DNA from: Cytophagales bacterium
GTDB taxonomy: Bacteria > Bacteroidota > Bacteroidia > Cytophagales > ES-bin-26
DNA: 38,144 bases
Direction of reading: 5' to 3'
Assembly (NCBI GenBank): GCA_014379925.1
Contig: JACMKY010000493.1
Coordinates: forward strand, 1-38,144
Below the pieces are notes generated by a model that did not search any database, was not told the DNA's origin, and saw nothing but the letters and a program-made list of their open reading frames with translations. The position numbers and the translations under genes are program-made. Below are positions 17,427 through 25,060 of the stretch, in pieces; the stretch's first letter is position 1; each line of letters opens with the position of its first letter.

Positions 17427-17450
17427 AAACTTCGTTAGAAACTTCGTTAG
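17427..17450. repeat. 12-bp perfect tandem repeat over the rimP stop codon
   Basis: The unit aaacttcgttag occurs twice in tandem (17427-17438 and 17439-17450). On the minus strand it duplicates the rimP stop context TTTCTAACG, placing a second in-frame TAA 12 bases after the first. Confidence 0.8.
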
Positions 17451-17953
17451 AAAGAAACCACGACGAGCGTCCGCTGGATGGCCGTCCAGGCGATGCGAGC
17501 TTCCCCGTCCGGCGTGGTCTCACCCGGGGAAAACCTGGAAAGGGGCGGCTTCTTCCCTTTGGCCGCTTCGACCAACCGGATGCCCTCCTCATCGACTGCT
17601 TCCAGTCGGCCACTCCGCAGGTTTCCGTCGGTCAACGTCACCTTTACGTTCCGGCCCACGTTCCGGAGGTATTGTCGCCTCAATTGCAGGGGTGTGTCCA
17701 CCCCCGGCGACGAAACCTCGAGCACGTAAGCCGATTCCACCAGGTTCGTTTCTTCAATGCGCCCCCCCAACCGGCGACTGATCCGGGCGCAGCGGTCGAT
17801 ATCGATTCCCCGGTCCCCGTCAAGCAACACGGTCAACTTGGTAAAACCCGGATTGCCGGTTGCTTGCACTTCCACCAGGAACAGTTCGTCGTCCCACCCT
17901 TCCGCCACCAGAATCTGGTCGACCATTTCCTCCACGATTGCCCTCAAAACCAT
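17447..17953 (-). CDS. rimP: Ribosome maturation factor RimP
   Basis: A 168-residue protein needed for assembly of the 30S subunit. The N-terminal domain carries the signature TKLTVLLDGDRGIDIDRCAR, ISRRLGGRIEE and YVLEVSSPGVDTPLQLRRQY (about 45-105). The C-terminal SH3-like barrel follows (NVKVTLTDGNLRSGRLEAVD). The ATG at 17953 (MVLRAIVEEMVDQILV) is preferred; a TTG at 17980 would add nine residues not typical of the family. It is the first gene of rimP-nusA-infB, separated from nusA by about 134 bp that hold a 12-bp tandem repeat and no gene. Confidence 0.93.
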   Translation of the reverse strand: MVLRAIVEEMVDQILVAEGWDDELFLVEVQATGNPGFTKLTVLLDGDRGIDIDRCARISRRLGGRIEETNLVESAYVLEVSSPGVDTPLQLRRQYLRNVGRNVKVTLTDGNLRSGRLEAVDEEGIRLVEAAKGKKPPLSRFSPGETTPDGEARIAWTAIQRTLVVVSF

Positions 17954-18015
17954 ACCCCAATCGATTCCGGTCCAAACCAACCCCCTGGGCTACCGGAGGT
18001 TTCCCAAGGGGGGTG

Positions 18016-18045
18016 AATAAAAAGAGGGGACTACGTGTCCCCTCT
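18016..18045 (-). promoter_or_regulatory. Intrinsic terminator-like attenuator in the rimP-nusA-infB leader
   Basis: On the minus strand GAGGGGAC (18038-18045) pairs perfectly with GTCCCCTC (18025-18032) around a 5-nt loop and is followed at once by TTTTTATTC (18016-18024). It lies between the promoter candidate (18072-18100) and the rimP start (17953). No minus-strand gene lies upstream that it could terminate, so it best fits a leader attenuator. A second GC-rich fold (CCCCC..GGG with CCC.GGGGG, about 17983-18013) sits between it and the start codon. Confidence 0.65.
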
Positions 18046-18071
18046 GATTCGCTGAAATTCATTTAGCAACG

Positions 18072-18100
18072 CAAAAATACGGTTTTTTTTTGGGAAACAA
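18072..18100 (-). promoter_or_regulatory. Putative promoter of the rimP-nusA-infB operon
   Basis: On the minus strand TTG (18098-18100) precedes TATTTTTG (18072-18079) with an 18-base gap, one base under the common 19-21 spacing. The resulting leader is about 110 nt and includes the terminator-like hairpin at 18016-18045. Confidence 0.5.
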
Positions 18101-18195
18101 ATTATGGTCAACAATTTGTTTGCTTCGAAACCACCGCCGGTTTTTCCACGGGTTCATCCGATAGGCGGCAAGGTTAGATTGACTGTTGCAATTAC

Positions 18196-19380
18196 GTGCA
18201 AAAAGAGGCACTTTGCGGACTATACTGGCGACCAACTACCCTGACTTCCATTCGACCCTCCCTGCCCGCCTTACCCAAGCCCCGGTCATTGCGCCGGGTG
18301 TGGATATTCTTTGTGCTGGGGGTGAACCTGCTGGTTTGTGCCTACACACTGGGGGTGTATCGATTCGTCCACATCTCCCCGGCGGATTTCTGGCCGGCGG
18401 GTTTTCTCACCCTGTCGCTGCCCATTGCGATGTTGCTGCACGTGGCGTTCGGGTTGTATTGGCTCTGGTTCTCCCCGCCCAAAGCCCTTTTCTCGCTGGT
18501 CGTCGTACTGGTGGGGTACCCGTACTGGCAGCGTACCCTGACCTACCACGCTCCCGGGCCGGTTGCCGAAAGCCTGCCCAGCTTCGAGGTACTAAGCTAC
18601 AACGTGCGGATGCTCAACACGTACCACGAACGCCTGGGGGTGAATGCCTCCACCTCCACCAAGATGCTCGATTGGCTGATTGAACACGATGCGGACATCA
18701 AATGCGTGCAGGAGCTCTACAACGCGGATACCTCGCGGGTGTACAATTCGATGAAGCAGTTGTATTTCCGGCAAAAGCATCCCCAGTACGCCACCCCGCC
18801 ACCTGACTTGTACGAAAGCCGGCAGGGTTACGTGGGCGTGGTCATTTTTTCGAAATTCCCCATCCTCCGGTACGAAAAGCTGGTCTTTGACCGGAGCGGC
18901 ATCAACAAGGGAGTGGTCGCCGACATTGCCGTCGGCAAGGATACCATCCGGGTTTTCAACGTGCACCTGCAATCCATGAGCATCCGCGTGAAGAAAGTGC
19001 TGAGCGAACGGGAGTACGAGCGCGCCAAGAAGGACTTAGCCGACATTTTCCGTCGGCTCAAGCGGGGCTTCGTTTCCCGGGCCGAACAGGTGGATCTGCT
19101 GGAAAAGCGCATTGCGGCGAGTCCCTATAAAGTAATCGTGTGCGGCGACCTGAACGACATGCCCTACGGTTACACGTATTCCAAACTCCGGAAGCGGCTC
19201 CGGAACGCGTTCGAAGAGGCGGGAAACGGCTTTGGCTTCACCTACAACGACAAACTGTTTTTCCTGCGGATAGACAACCAGTTCTGCGACCCGCGATTTT
19301 CCGTGCGCGATTTTACTACGCACCGGGAAGTCGACTATTCCGATCACTTCCCGGTATCGGCGGTGTATTCGCTGGAGTAA
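18196..19380 (+). CDS. Endonuclease/exonuclease/phosphatase (EEP) family membrane-anchored protein
   Basis: A 394-residue protein with three N-terminal transmembrane segments (about 35-55, 67-86 and 96-107), then a full EEP domain (about 128-394). The EEP active-site pattern can be followed: LSYNVRMLN (Asn), KCVQELYN (Glu for the metal), FNVHLQSM (His), CGDLNDMPYG (Asp and Asn) and the final YSDHFPV (Asp-His). EEP enzymes hydrolyse phosphodiester or phosphomonoester bonds in nucleic acids, phosphoinositides or sphingomyelin; the membrane anchor suggests an envelope substrate, as inference. The listed start is a GTG; a TTG at 18289, just before RRVWIFFVLG, or the GTG at 18298 may be the true start, because residues before it look non-conserved and a promoter-like TTG..CACTTTG pair overlaps them. 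Confidence 0.85.
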   Translation: MQKEALCGLYWRPTTLTSIRPSLPALPKPRSLRRVWIFFVLGVNLLVCAYTLGVYRFVHISPADFWPAGFLTLSLPIAMLLHVAFGLYWLWFSPPKALFSLVVVLVGYPYWQRTLTYHAPGPVAESLPSFEVLSYNVRMLNTYHERLGVNASTSTKMLDWLIEHDADIKCVQELYNADTSRVYNSMKQLYFRQKHPQYATPPPDLYESRQGYVGVVIFSKFPILRYEKLVFDRSGINKGVVADIAVGKDTIRVFNVHLQSMSIRVKKVLSEREYERAKKDLADIFRRLKRGFVSRAEQVDLLEKRIAASPYKVIVCGDLNDMPYGYTYSKLRKRLRNAFEEAGNGFGFTYNDKLFFLRIDNQFCDPRFSVRDFTTHREVDYSDHFPVSAVYSLE

Positions 19381-19442
19381 GGCGGCGGGGGATTTCGGAT
19401 CGGGAAACCGTTTCTTGCTTGACTCAACTTTTACACTGGCCC

Positions 19443-20333
19443 ATGGCTGTCCGCGTCGCGATCCGACACCACACCCAATACGAATACGACCGGCCCGTCT
19501 GGCTCTTTCCCCACGTTTTGCGGCTCAAACCCGTTGCCCATTCCCGCACCCCCGTCGAGGCGTACGCGCTCAACATCGTACCCGCCACGCATTCGATTCA
19601 CTGGCAGCAGGATCCATTCGGCAATTACCAGGCCCGGGTCGTTTTCCGGGAAACCACCACCCACTTGTCCATCACCGTCGCGCTGACCGCCCGGCTGGTC
19701 GTCTTCAATCCGTTTGACTTTTACCTGGAAAGTTACGCCGAGCATTTCCCTTTTCCTTACGAAGAAACCCTGCGGAAAGGGCTGGTGCCGTACCTGGAAA
19801 TCGCGGAACGGGGTCCCCGGCTGATGGGATGGCTGGCCGACCTGAACCGGCGCCTGGTAGTCTCGTCCCACCCCGGGACTGTGGATTATCTGGTGGGTCT
19901 CAATCGGTTGGTCTACCAGGATGTTGCCTACACGACGCGCATGGAACCGGGTGTTCAGACGAGTGAACAGACGTTGGAGTGGGCTTTGGGTTCCTGTCGC
20001 GATTCGAGCTGGCTGCTGGTGCAGATTCTGCGGCACCTGGGCCTGGCGGCTCGCTTCGTTTCGGGTTACCTGGTGCAGCTGAAGGCGAATGTTCAATCAC
20101 AGGGATCAGTTTCCGGCCCGAAAGCGGACGCCGCCTTCCTGCACGCCTGGGCCGAAGTGTACCTGCCCGGCGCCGGTTGGCTGGGGCTCGATCCGACGTC
20201 GGGTTTGCTGGCGGGCGAAGGACACCTGCCGCTGGCCTGCACCCCCGAGCCAACCAGCGCCGCCCCCGTGACGGGATCCACTGGCCCCGCCGAAACCACG
20301 TTCACGTTTGCCAGCACCGTGGCACGCGTATAA
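19443..20333 (+). CDS. Transglutaminase-like protein with BTLCP N-terminal domain, lacking DUF2126
   Basis: A 296-residue cytoplasmic protein. Residues 1-80 form the bacterial transglutaminase-like N-terminal region (RVAIRHHTQYEYDRPV, LFPHVLRLKP). The transglutaminase/protease core has a complete triad: Cys185 in LGSCRDSSWL, His234 in LHAWAEVYLPGAGW and Asp250 in GLDPTSG. The C-terminal piece (CTPEPTSAAPVTGSTGP, TFTFASTVARV) matches the linker that, in many bacteria, leads into a large DUF2126 half of about 700-800 residues. Here a TAA falls directly after VARV and no DUF2126 frame follows. The protein is therefore either a naturally short version or a truncated one with an intact catalytic half. 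The ATG at 19443 gives the family start MAVRVAIRHH. Confidence 0.88.
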   Translation: MAVRVAIRHHTQYEYDRPVWLFPHVLRLKPVAHSRTPVEAYALNIVPATHSIHWQQDPFGNYQARVVFRETTTHLSITVALTARLVVFNPFDFYLESYAEHFPFPYEETLRKGLVPYLEIAERGPRLMGWLADLNRRLVVSSHPGTVDYLVGLNRLVYQDVAYTTRMEPGVQTSEQTLEWALGSCRDSSWLLVQILRHLGLAARFVSGYLVQLKANVQSQGSVSGPKADAAFLHAWAEVYLPGAGWLGLDPTSGLLAGEGHLPLACTPEPTSAAPVTGSTGPAETTFTFASTVARV

Positions 20334-20643
20334 TTCGAATGCCGGTCGGCGGGCATCCGGTTTGTCTTCTTCAGTTGCATCCCTGGCCAGGCGGAGCGTC
20401 TTCGGAAGCGCTCATCCGGGCGATAGCTGGACAAATAGCTTGCCCTGCGTTCGGGCACCCGGCTGCAAGCCATTCAGATAAAATTATCCATTGTTGTTGT
20501 TTTGCTCAACCGGAGTCTCTGAGACCTTAATTCAAGAAATAAAGACACCATCCGCGGATGAGATTGCCGAAAAAGTCCTACCTTTAAACCGCTCTTTACC
20601 AAGTTTTGCGAAGCCTTCACCAACCCACTTTATTGATTCCGTT
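20334..20643 (+). other. Intergenic region, no gene seen
   Basis: These 310 bp carry no supported gene. Neither strand gives a frame with protein-like composition or a family motif, and I see no trace of the DUF2126 domain expected after the transglutaminase. A TACCTTTA box (20579-20586) lies about 60 bp upstream of the next gene but has no well-spaced TTG. Confidence 0.5.
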
Positions 20644-22527
20644 ATGAAAAACCATCGCTTCCGGAGGGGAATAGCCGTGCTGGCCTGGAGCGCGTGCCTG
20701 GGCCTGGTTCGGCCGGGTGCCGCGTCTGCTCAAACTAATCCGGCCATGACCACCTTGCCGCTCGGTGACATGAGCGGCTTCCGACCCGTGGCCGACAACT
20801 GGCGCACCGTAGGTGGGGTATCCGCCGACCTCAACCAGAAAGAAGCCGTCAAAACTTCGCCGGGCAAAGGCATTCTGGTGAACGTTCCGGGTGAAAAGAA
20901 AAAGGACAACCTGACAACGACGTTCGAGCACGGGGACCTGGAACTGGAGCTGGACTTTATGATGGCGAAAGGGTCTAACTCTGGCGTTTACCTGCAAGGG
21001 CGGTACGAGATCCAGCTGTTCGACAGTTGGGGCGTCAAGAGTGCCGGCGTTCACGACCTGGGCGCCATCTACGAACGGTGGGACGACAGCAAACCGGAGG
21101 GTCAGAAGGGATACGAAGGACACGCACCCCGCGTGAACGTGGCCCGCGCCCCCGGCCTCTGGCAACATTACCGCATTTCGTTCCAGGCGCCCCGCTTCAA
21201 CGCGCAGGGACAAAAAATCCAGAACGCCAGGATCCTGGAAATCGCCCTCAACGGTGTCACGCTCCACGAAAACGTCGAACTGACGGGTCCGACCCGCGGG
21301 CCGATGGCTCCCAACGAGGTTGCGATGGGTCCGCTTTATTTCCAGGGCGACCACGGTCCGGTGGCTTTCCGCAACATCCGCTACCGGAATTACGACAAGG
21401 CTCCCGTCGAACTGGCGAACCTGCGCTACGGCTACTACGGGAAGTTCGACCGCGAACCCGACTTTGCCACGCTGAAAGCCGATGCATCGGGTACCTCCCC
21501 CGACTTAACCTGGGAGGTGAGCAAAACACCCAACGACTTCGTGCTGCGTTACACTGGAACGATGAAGATCAAGGAGCCGGGCCAATACACGTTTCAGTTG
21601 TTGTCGGCGGGAAACGGAATGCTCAAGGTAGCCGACAAAACCCTGGTTGGCTACAACCAACGCGATCGCCAGGGATCCGTCACGCTCCAGCCAGGTGATC
21701 AACCCATCGAAATCGTGTACGCCAAAGCCGAATCGTGGCAAAATCCCGCCCTGGGCGTGTTTGTGGAAGGACCGGGCATCCGGCGGCAACCCCTGCACAC
21801 GATGAGTTCGGTGCCGCTGCGCAATCCCGTGGACCCGATTATGTTGAAGGCCAACGAAATACAGCCTTCTCTACTGCGCAGTTTCGTGGATTTTCAAAGG
21901 GAAGGCGACCAGAAATCCAAACGCATCGTGCACGCCATCTCCGTGGGCGACGCCCAGGATGTGCATTACACGATGGACCTGGACAACGGGGCGCTGGTGC
22001 AAGTCTGGAAGGGCGGCTTCCTGGACACCACGCCGATGTGGCACGACCGCGGAGACGGCAGTTCCCGTCCCCTGGGAAGTGTGGTGCTGTTGAACGACGC
22101 GCCCGCGCTGACCGTCCTGGGTAACAACACCGCGGCTTGGCCAGACACCCTGGCAACCGAGGCCGCCTACCGGTTGCGCGGCTACGACATTGACGAAAGT
22201 GGTCATCCCGTCTTCAAGTACACCGTGTACGGTGCGGAAGTGGAAGATCGGCTGATGCCGGAGGAAAACGGCAAATTCCTGACGCGGCACGTGCGGATCA
22301 GCGGCGCCAACGTACCAAATTTGTACTACCGGGTAGCCGAAGGAAAGGACGTAGTCGCCCTCTCCGATGGTACCTACGGGGTAAACGGCAACCAGTACTA
22401 CGTGCGGGTAGCGGACGCGGGTAGCGCCAAACCGATTGTTCGCACCGTAAACAATCGCCAGGAGTTGCTGGTTGCAATAAGCGGAACCGCCCAGGGAGCC
22501 AACCTCCGGTATTCAATCATCTGGTAA
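20644..22527 (+). CDS. Secreted DUF1080 (3-keto-disaccharide hydrolase-like) protein with PA14-like domain
   Basis: A 627-residue exported protein; the signal peptide runs to about residue 30 (VRPGAASAQ). A concanavalin-like DUF1080 domain spans about 40-255, recognisable from LELELDFMMAKGSNSGVYLQ, GRYEIQLFDSWG and the closing GPVAFRNIRYRNY. A PA14-like sandwich follows (about 265-395: LRYGYYGKFDREPD, YTFQLLSAGNGMLKV). The C-terminal ~230 residues (from VPLRNPVDPIML) are beta-rich and I do not recognise them. Proteins with DUF1080 are now called 3-keto-disaccharide hydrolases and act on oxidised sugars outside the cytoplasm. It is 37 bp upstream of the propeller-cupredoxin gene on the same strand, so cotranscription is likely. 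Confidence 0.85.
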   Translation: MKNHRFRRGIAVLAWSACLGLVRPGAASAQTNPAMTTLPLGDMSGFRPVADNWRTVGGVSADLNQKEAVKTSPGKGILVNVPGEKKKDNLTTTFEHGDLELELDFMMAKGSNSGVYLQGRYEIQLFDSWGVKSAGVHDLGAIYERWDDSKPEGQKGYEGHAPRVNVARAPGLWQHYRISFQAPRFNAQGQKIQNARILEIALNGVTLHENVELTGPTRGPMAPNEVAMGPLYFQGDHGPVAFRNIRYRNYDKAPVELANLRYGYYGKFDREPDFATLKADASGTSPDLTWEVSKTPNDFVLRYTGTMKIKEPGQYTFQLLSAGNGMLKVADKTLVGYNQRDRQGSVTLQPGDQPIEIVYAKAESWQNPALGVFVEGPGIRRQPLHTMSSVPLRNPVDPIMLKANEIQPSLLRSFVDFQREGDQKSKRIVHAISVGDAQDVHYTMDLDNGALVQVWKGGFLDTTPMWHDRGDGSSRPLGSVVLLNDAPALTVLGNNTAAWPDTLATEAAYRLRGYDIDESGHPVFKYTVYGAEVEDRLMPEENGKFLTRHVRISGANVPNLYYRVAEGKDVVALSDGTYGVNGNQYYVRVADAGSAKPIVRTVNNRQELLVAISGTAQGANLRYSIIW

Positions 22528-22564
22528 GTCGTTTTCAGTCACCTTGCTTTCATTCAACAGCCCA

Positions 22565-24739
22565 ATGAAAATTTTTCGTTCAATGATTTTCTCGTTCAAA
22601 AAGCGCGCGTGTTACCTGCTAGCGGGCGTGTGCGCAGCCGGATGGGTTGAACCAACGGTTGCTTTTGCGCAGTCGGGCACGATGCCGACGGAAGAAACGT
22701 ACTACAACCTGGTTACCCTGCCCATTCCCGAAGGGTTGGTCATGGAAGTGGGCGGCCTGGCCGTGCTGCCCGATGGGCAACTGGCCGCTTCCACGCGCCG
22801 GGGTGACGTCTGGCTGATCGAGAATCCGTCCATGAACAACGGCAAAGCGCCCTACTACCGGCACTTTGCCAGCGGTTTGCACGAGATTCTCGGCCTGGCT
22901 TACCGGGAAGGAGCCTTGTACATGGCCCAGCGCGGCGAACTCACCCGCCTGCGCGACAAGAACGGCGACGGCAAGGCCGACAGCTACGAAACGGTGTACG
23001 CCTGGCCCATCTCCGGTCACTACCACGAGTATTCCTTCGGACCCAAGATCGCTCCCGACGGCACGATGTTCGTGACGGCTAACGTGGCTTTCGGCGACGT
23101 GGAATGGTGGCGGGGCGAGAGCCGGGTGCCCTGGCGCGGCTGGACCATGCAAATTTCTCCCGACGGAAAGATGACGCCTTACGCAACCGGGATGCGTTCG
23201 CCCTGCGGCATCGGCCTGGTAAACGGGGAATTTTTCTACGCCGACAACCAGGGTGACTGGATGGGTTCGGGCGGCGTATTTCACGTTGAGAAAGGCGATT
23301 TCACCGGCCATCCCGCCGGTTTGCGCTGGGCTACCCGTCCCGAATCGCCGGTGAAGGTGACTACCAACGAGGTTTACGCCCGCGTGGACCCGAGAATGGC
23401 CAAGCCGGGCGAAAGGCCCATTAAACCCGAAAACAACCCGAAGGACAAAGGAACCCCCTTGTTCGAGTTGGAAAAAGAGTTGCCCGCCGTCAAGACCCCG
23501 GCCGTATGGCTGCCCCACGGCTTGCTCGGTATTTCTACTTCCGAGATCGTGTTGGACGAATCCCAAGGCGCGTTCGGGCCGTTTGCCGGACAACTCTTCG
23601 TCGGTGACCAGGGCCAGAGCCGGGTGAACCGCGTCTTCCTGGAAAAAGTAAATGGGGTGTACCAAGGAGCAGCCTTCGCTTTCCGCGAGGGCTTCGAATC
23701 GGGCGTGTTGCGGATGGCCTGGGGCAAGGACGGCTCGATGTTCGTGGGCCAAACCAACCGGGGCTGGGGTTCAACCGGGCAGAAACCCGGTGGCATCCAG
23801 CGACTGGTCTGGACGGGGAAAATGCCTTTCGAGATGAAAGCCGTGCGGGCGATGCCGGACGGTTTCGAAATCGAGTTCACCCAACCCGTCGACAAAAAAA
23901 CCGCCGCTAACCCCGCTTCCTACGCCGTGACGGGTTTCACCTACAAGTACCACCCGGTGTACGGCAGTCCGACCATCAACCAGGAAGAATGCGCCATCAA
24001 GGGCGTGGAGGTGTCGTCGGACGGAATGAAAGTTCGGTTGGCGGCGGATGGCTTGCGTCCGAAATACATACACGAATTGAAAGCCCAAGGTGTGCGTTCC
24101 CAGTCAAACCTGTCCCTGTTGCACAACGTGGCCTATTACACGCTCAATGAAGTTCCGCAGGGCGAAAAAATGGCAGGAAAGGCAACTGTAGCCACCACCC
24201 ACGCGGACCATTCCGGCCCAACCGACGCGACCGCTTCGGCTTCGACCAAGGGAGGACTGGGGGACAGCAAAGCCGCTGCCGCCAACGTTTCCGCGGGACG
24301 GTCCGGTGCCAAGTCCATTGCGCTGGCGAAGCGGCTTACCAAGATGCCCGCCGATTGGACCAGTGGCCCCGACCAAACCCTGAACATCGGCACCCAGCCG
24401 GGACTGAAGTTTGACAAGACTGAACTGACCGTGAAGCCCGGCAGCAAGATCAAACTGACCTTCAACAACAACGACGATATGCTGCACAACTGGGTGCTGG
24501 TGATGCCCGGAGCGGCCATTGAGGTGGGCAATGCTGCCATCAAGTTGGGCTTGGACGCGGAGAAGATGAACTACATTCCTAATTCGTCCAAGGTATTGAG
24601 TCATACCAAGTTAATGCAACCCGGAACCAACGAAGCCATTTACTTCGTAGCGCCCACCAAGCCGGGCGAATACACGTACGTGTGCACCTTTCCCGGACAC
24701 GCCTACGTAATGCAGGGCACGCTGAAGGTAATGAATTAG
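22565..24739 (+). CDS. Secreted beta-propeller (PQQ-dehydrogenase-like) fused to a C-terminal blue-copper domain
   Basis: A 724-residue exported protein. The signal peptide precedes AQSGTMPTEE. Residues about 45-430 form a six-bladed propeller of the soluble glucose/sorbosone dehydrogenase class (GGLAVLPDGQLAASTRRGDV, GPKIAPDGTMFVT, MRSPCGIGLVNGEFFYADNQ). A short Ig-like module follows (about 420-525), then an Ala/Ser/Thr linker (about 530-600). The last ~115 residues are a cupredoxin with an azurin-type copper site: His641 in MLHNWVL, then Cys707, His712 and Met716 in CTFPGHAYVM, the exact azurin spacing. I start at the ATG at 22565 (MKIFRSMIFSF). The copper domain could accept electrons from sugar oxidation in the propeller, but this is inference. 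The pairing with the DUF1080 gene supports a role in sugar handling at the cell surface. Confidence 0.85.
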   Translation: MKIFRSMIFSFKKRACYLLAGVCAAGWVEPTVAFAQSGTMPTEETYYNLVTLPIPEGLVMEVGGLAVLPDGQLAASTRRGDVWLIENPSMNNGKAPYYRHFASGLHEILGLAYREGALYMAQRGELTRLRDKNGDGKADSYETVYAWPISGHYHEYSFGPKIAPDGTMFVTANVAFGDVEWWRGESRVPWRGWTMQISPDGKMTPYATGMRSPCGIGLVNGEFFYADNQGDWMGSGGVFHVEKGDFTGHPAGLRWATRPESPVKVTTNEVYARVDPRMAKPGERPIKPENNPKDKGTPLFELEKELPAVKTPAVWLPHGLLGISTSEIVLDESQGAFGPFAGQLFVGDQGQSRVNRVFLEKVNGVYQGAAFAFREGFESGVLRMAWGKDGSMFVGQTNRGWGSTGQKPGGIQRLVWTGKMPFEMKAVRAMPDGFEIEFTQPVDKKTAANPASYAVTGFTYKYHPVYGSPTINQEECAIKGVEVSSDGMKVRLAADGLRPKYIHELKAQGVRSQSNLSLLHNVAYYTLNEVPQGEKMAGKATVATTHADHSGPTDATASASTKGGLGDSKAAAANVSAGRSGAKSIALAKRLTKMPADWTSGPDQTLNIGTQPGLKFDKTELTVKPGSKIKLTFNNNDDMLHNWVLVMPGAAIEVGNAAIKLGLDAEKMNYIPNSSKVLSHTKLMQPGTNEAIYFVAPTKPGEYTYVCTFPGHAYVMQGTLKVMN

Positions 24740-25060
24740 ACCGGGCGAGGTTTTTTTCGGCTGGGTATGGGTCGCCTCCGTTAGGGTATCTATCGCGTGG
24801 GCTTCCGTATTTTTACTTATTTACCTCCAAACCTTTTCTGGTATAAATATTGTTAACGTATTGTTAAATCAGTTCGGTAGATATTGTTTTCTTGGATTAA
24901 CTTGAGTACATGCACGGTGTGCAGTCGAGGGCTGAGGGCGGGTGCGGTCTTTTTTTGCCTCTTCCCGTCGGTGTTTTCAACTCACCAGTTTCAGGCCGGT
25001 TGACGGCTGATTTCAACGTAATAACAACTGTTTCCATCGCTTTAACGTAACAACAACATT
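24740..25060 (+). other. Intergenic region with direct repeats, no gene
   Basis: There is no gene in these 321 bp. A 9-bp direct repeat, tattgttaa, recurs at 24848-24856 and 24859-24867, 11 bases apart, about one helical turn. A second pair, aacgtaataacaac (25015-25028) and aacgtaacaacaac (25044-25057), lies just before the next start codon. These may be regulator sites for the lipoprotein gene. Confidence 0.5.

Noticed and set aside
17983-18013. The GC-rich fold next to the rimP start as a second terminator
   Set aside because: The stem is interrupted by an internal loop and no T run follows, so it is described only as a possible leader structure.
19140-19442. Extending the transglutaminase gene upstream to 19140
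   Set aside because: The extra residues overlap the EEP gene in another frame and have no protein character; the ATG at 19443 gives the family start.
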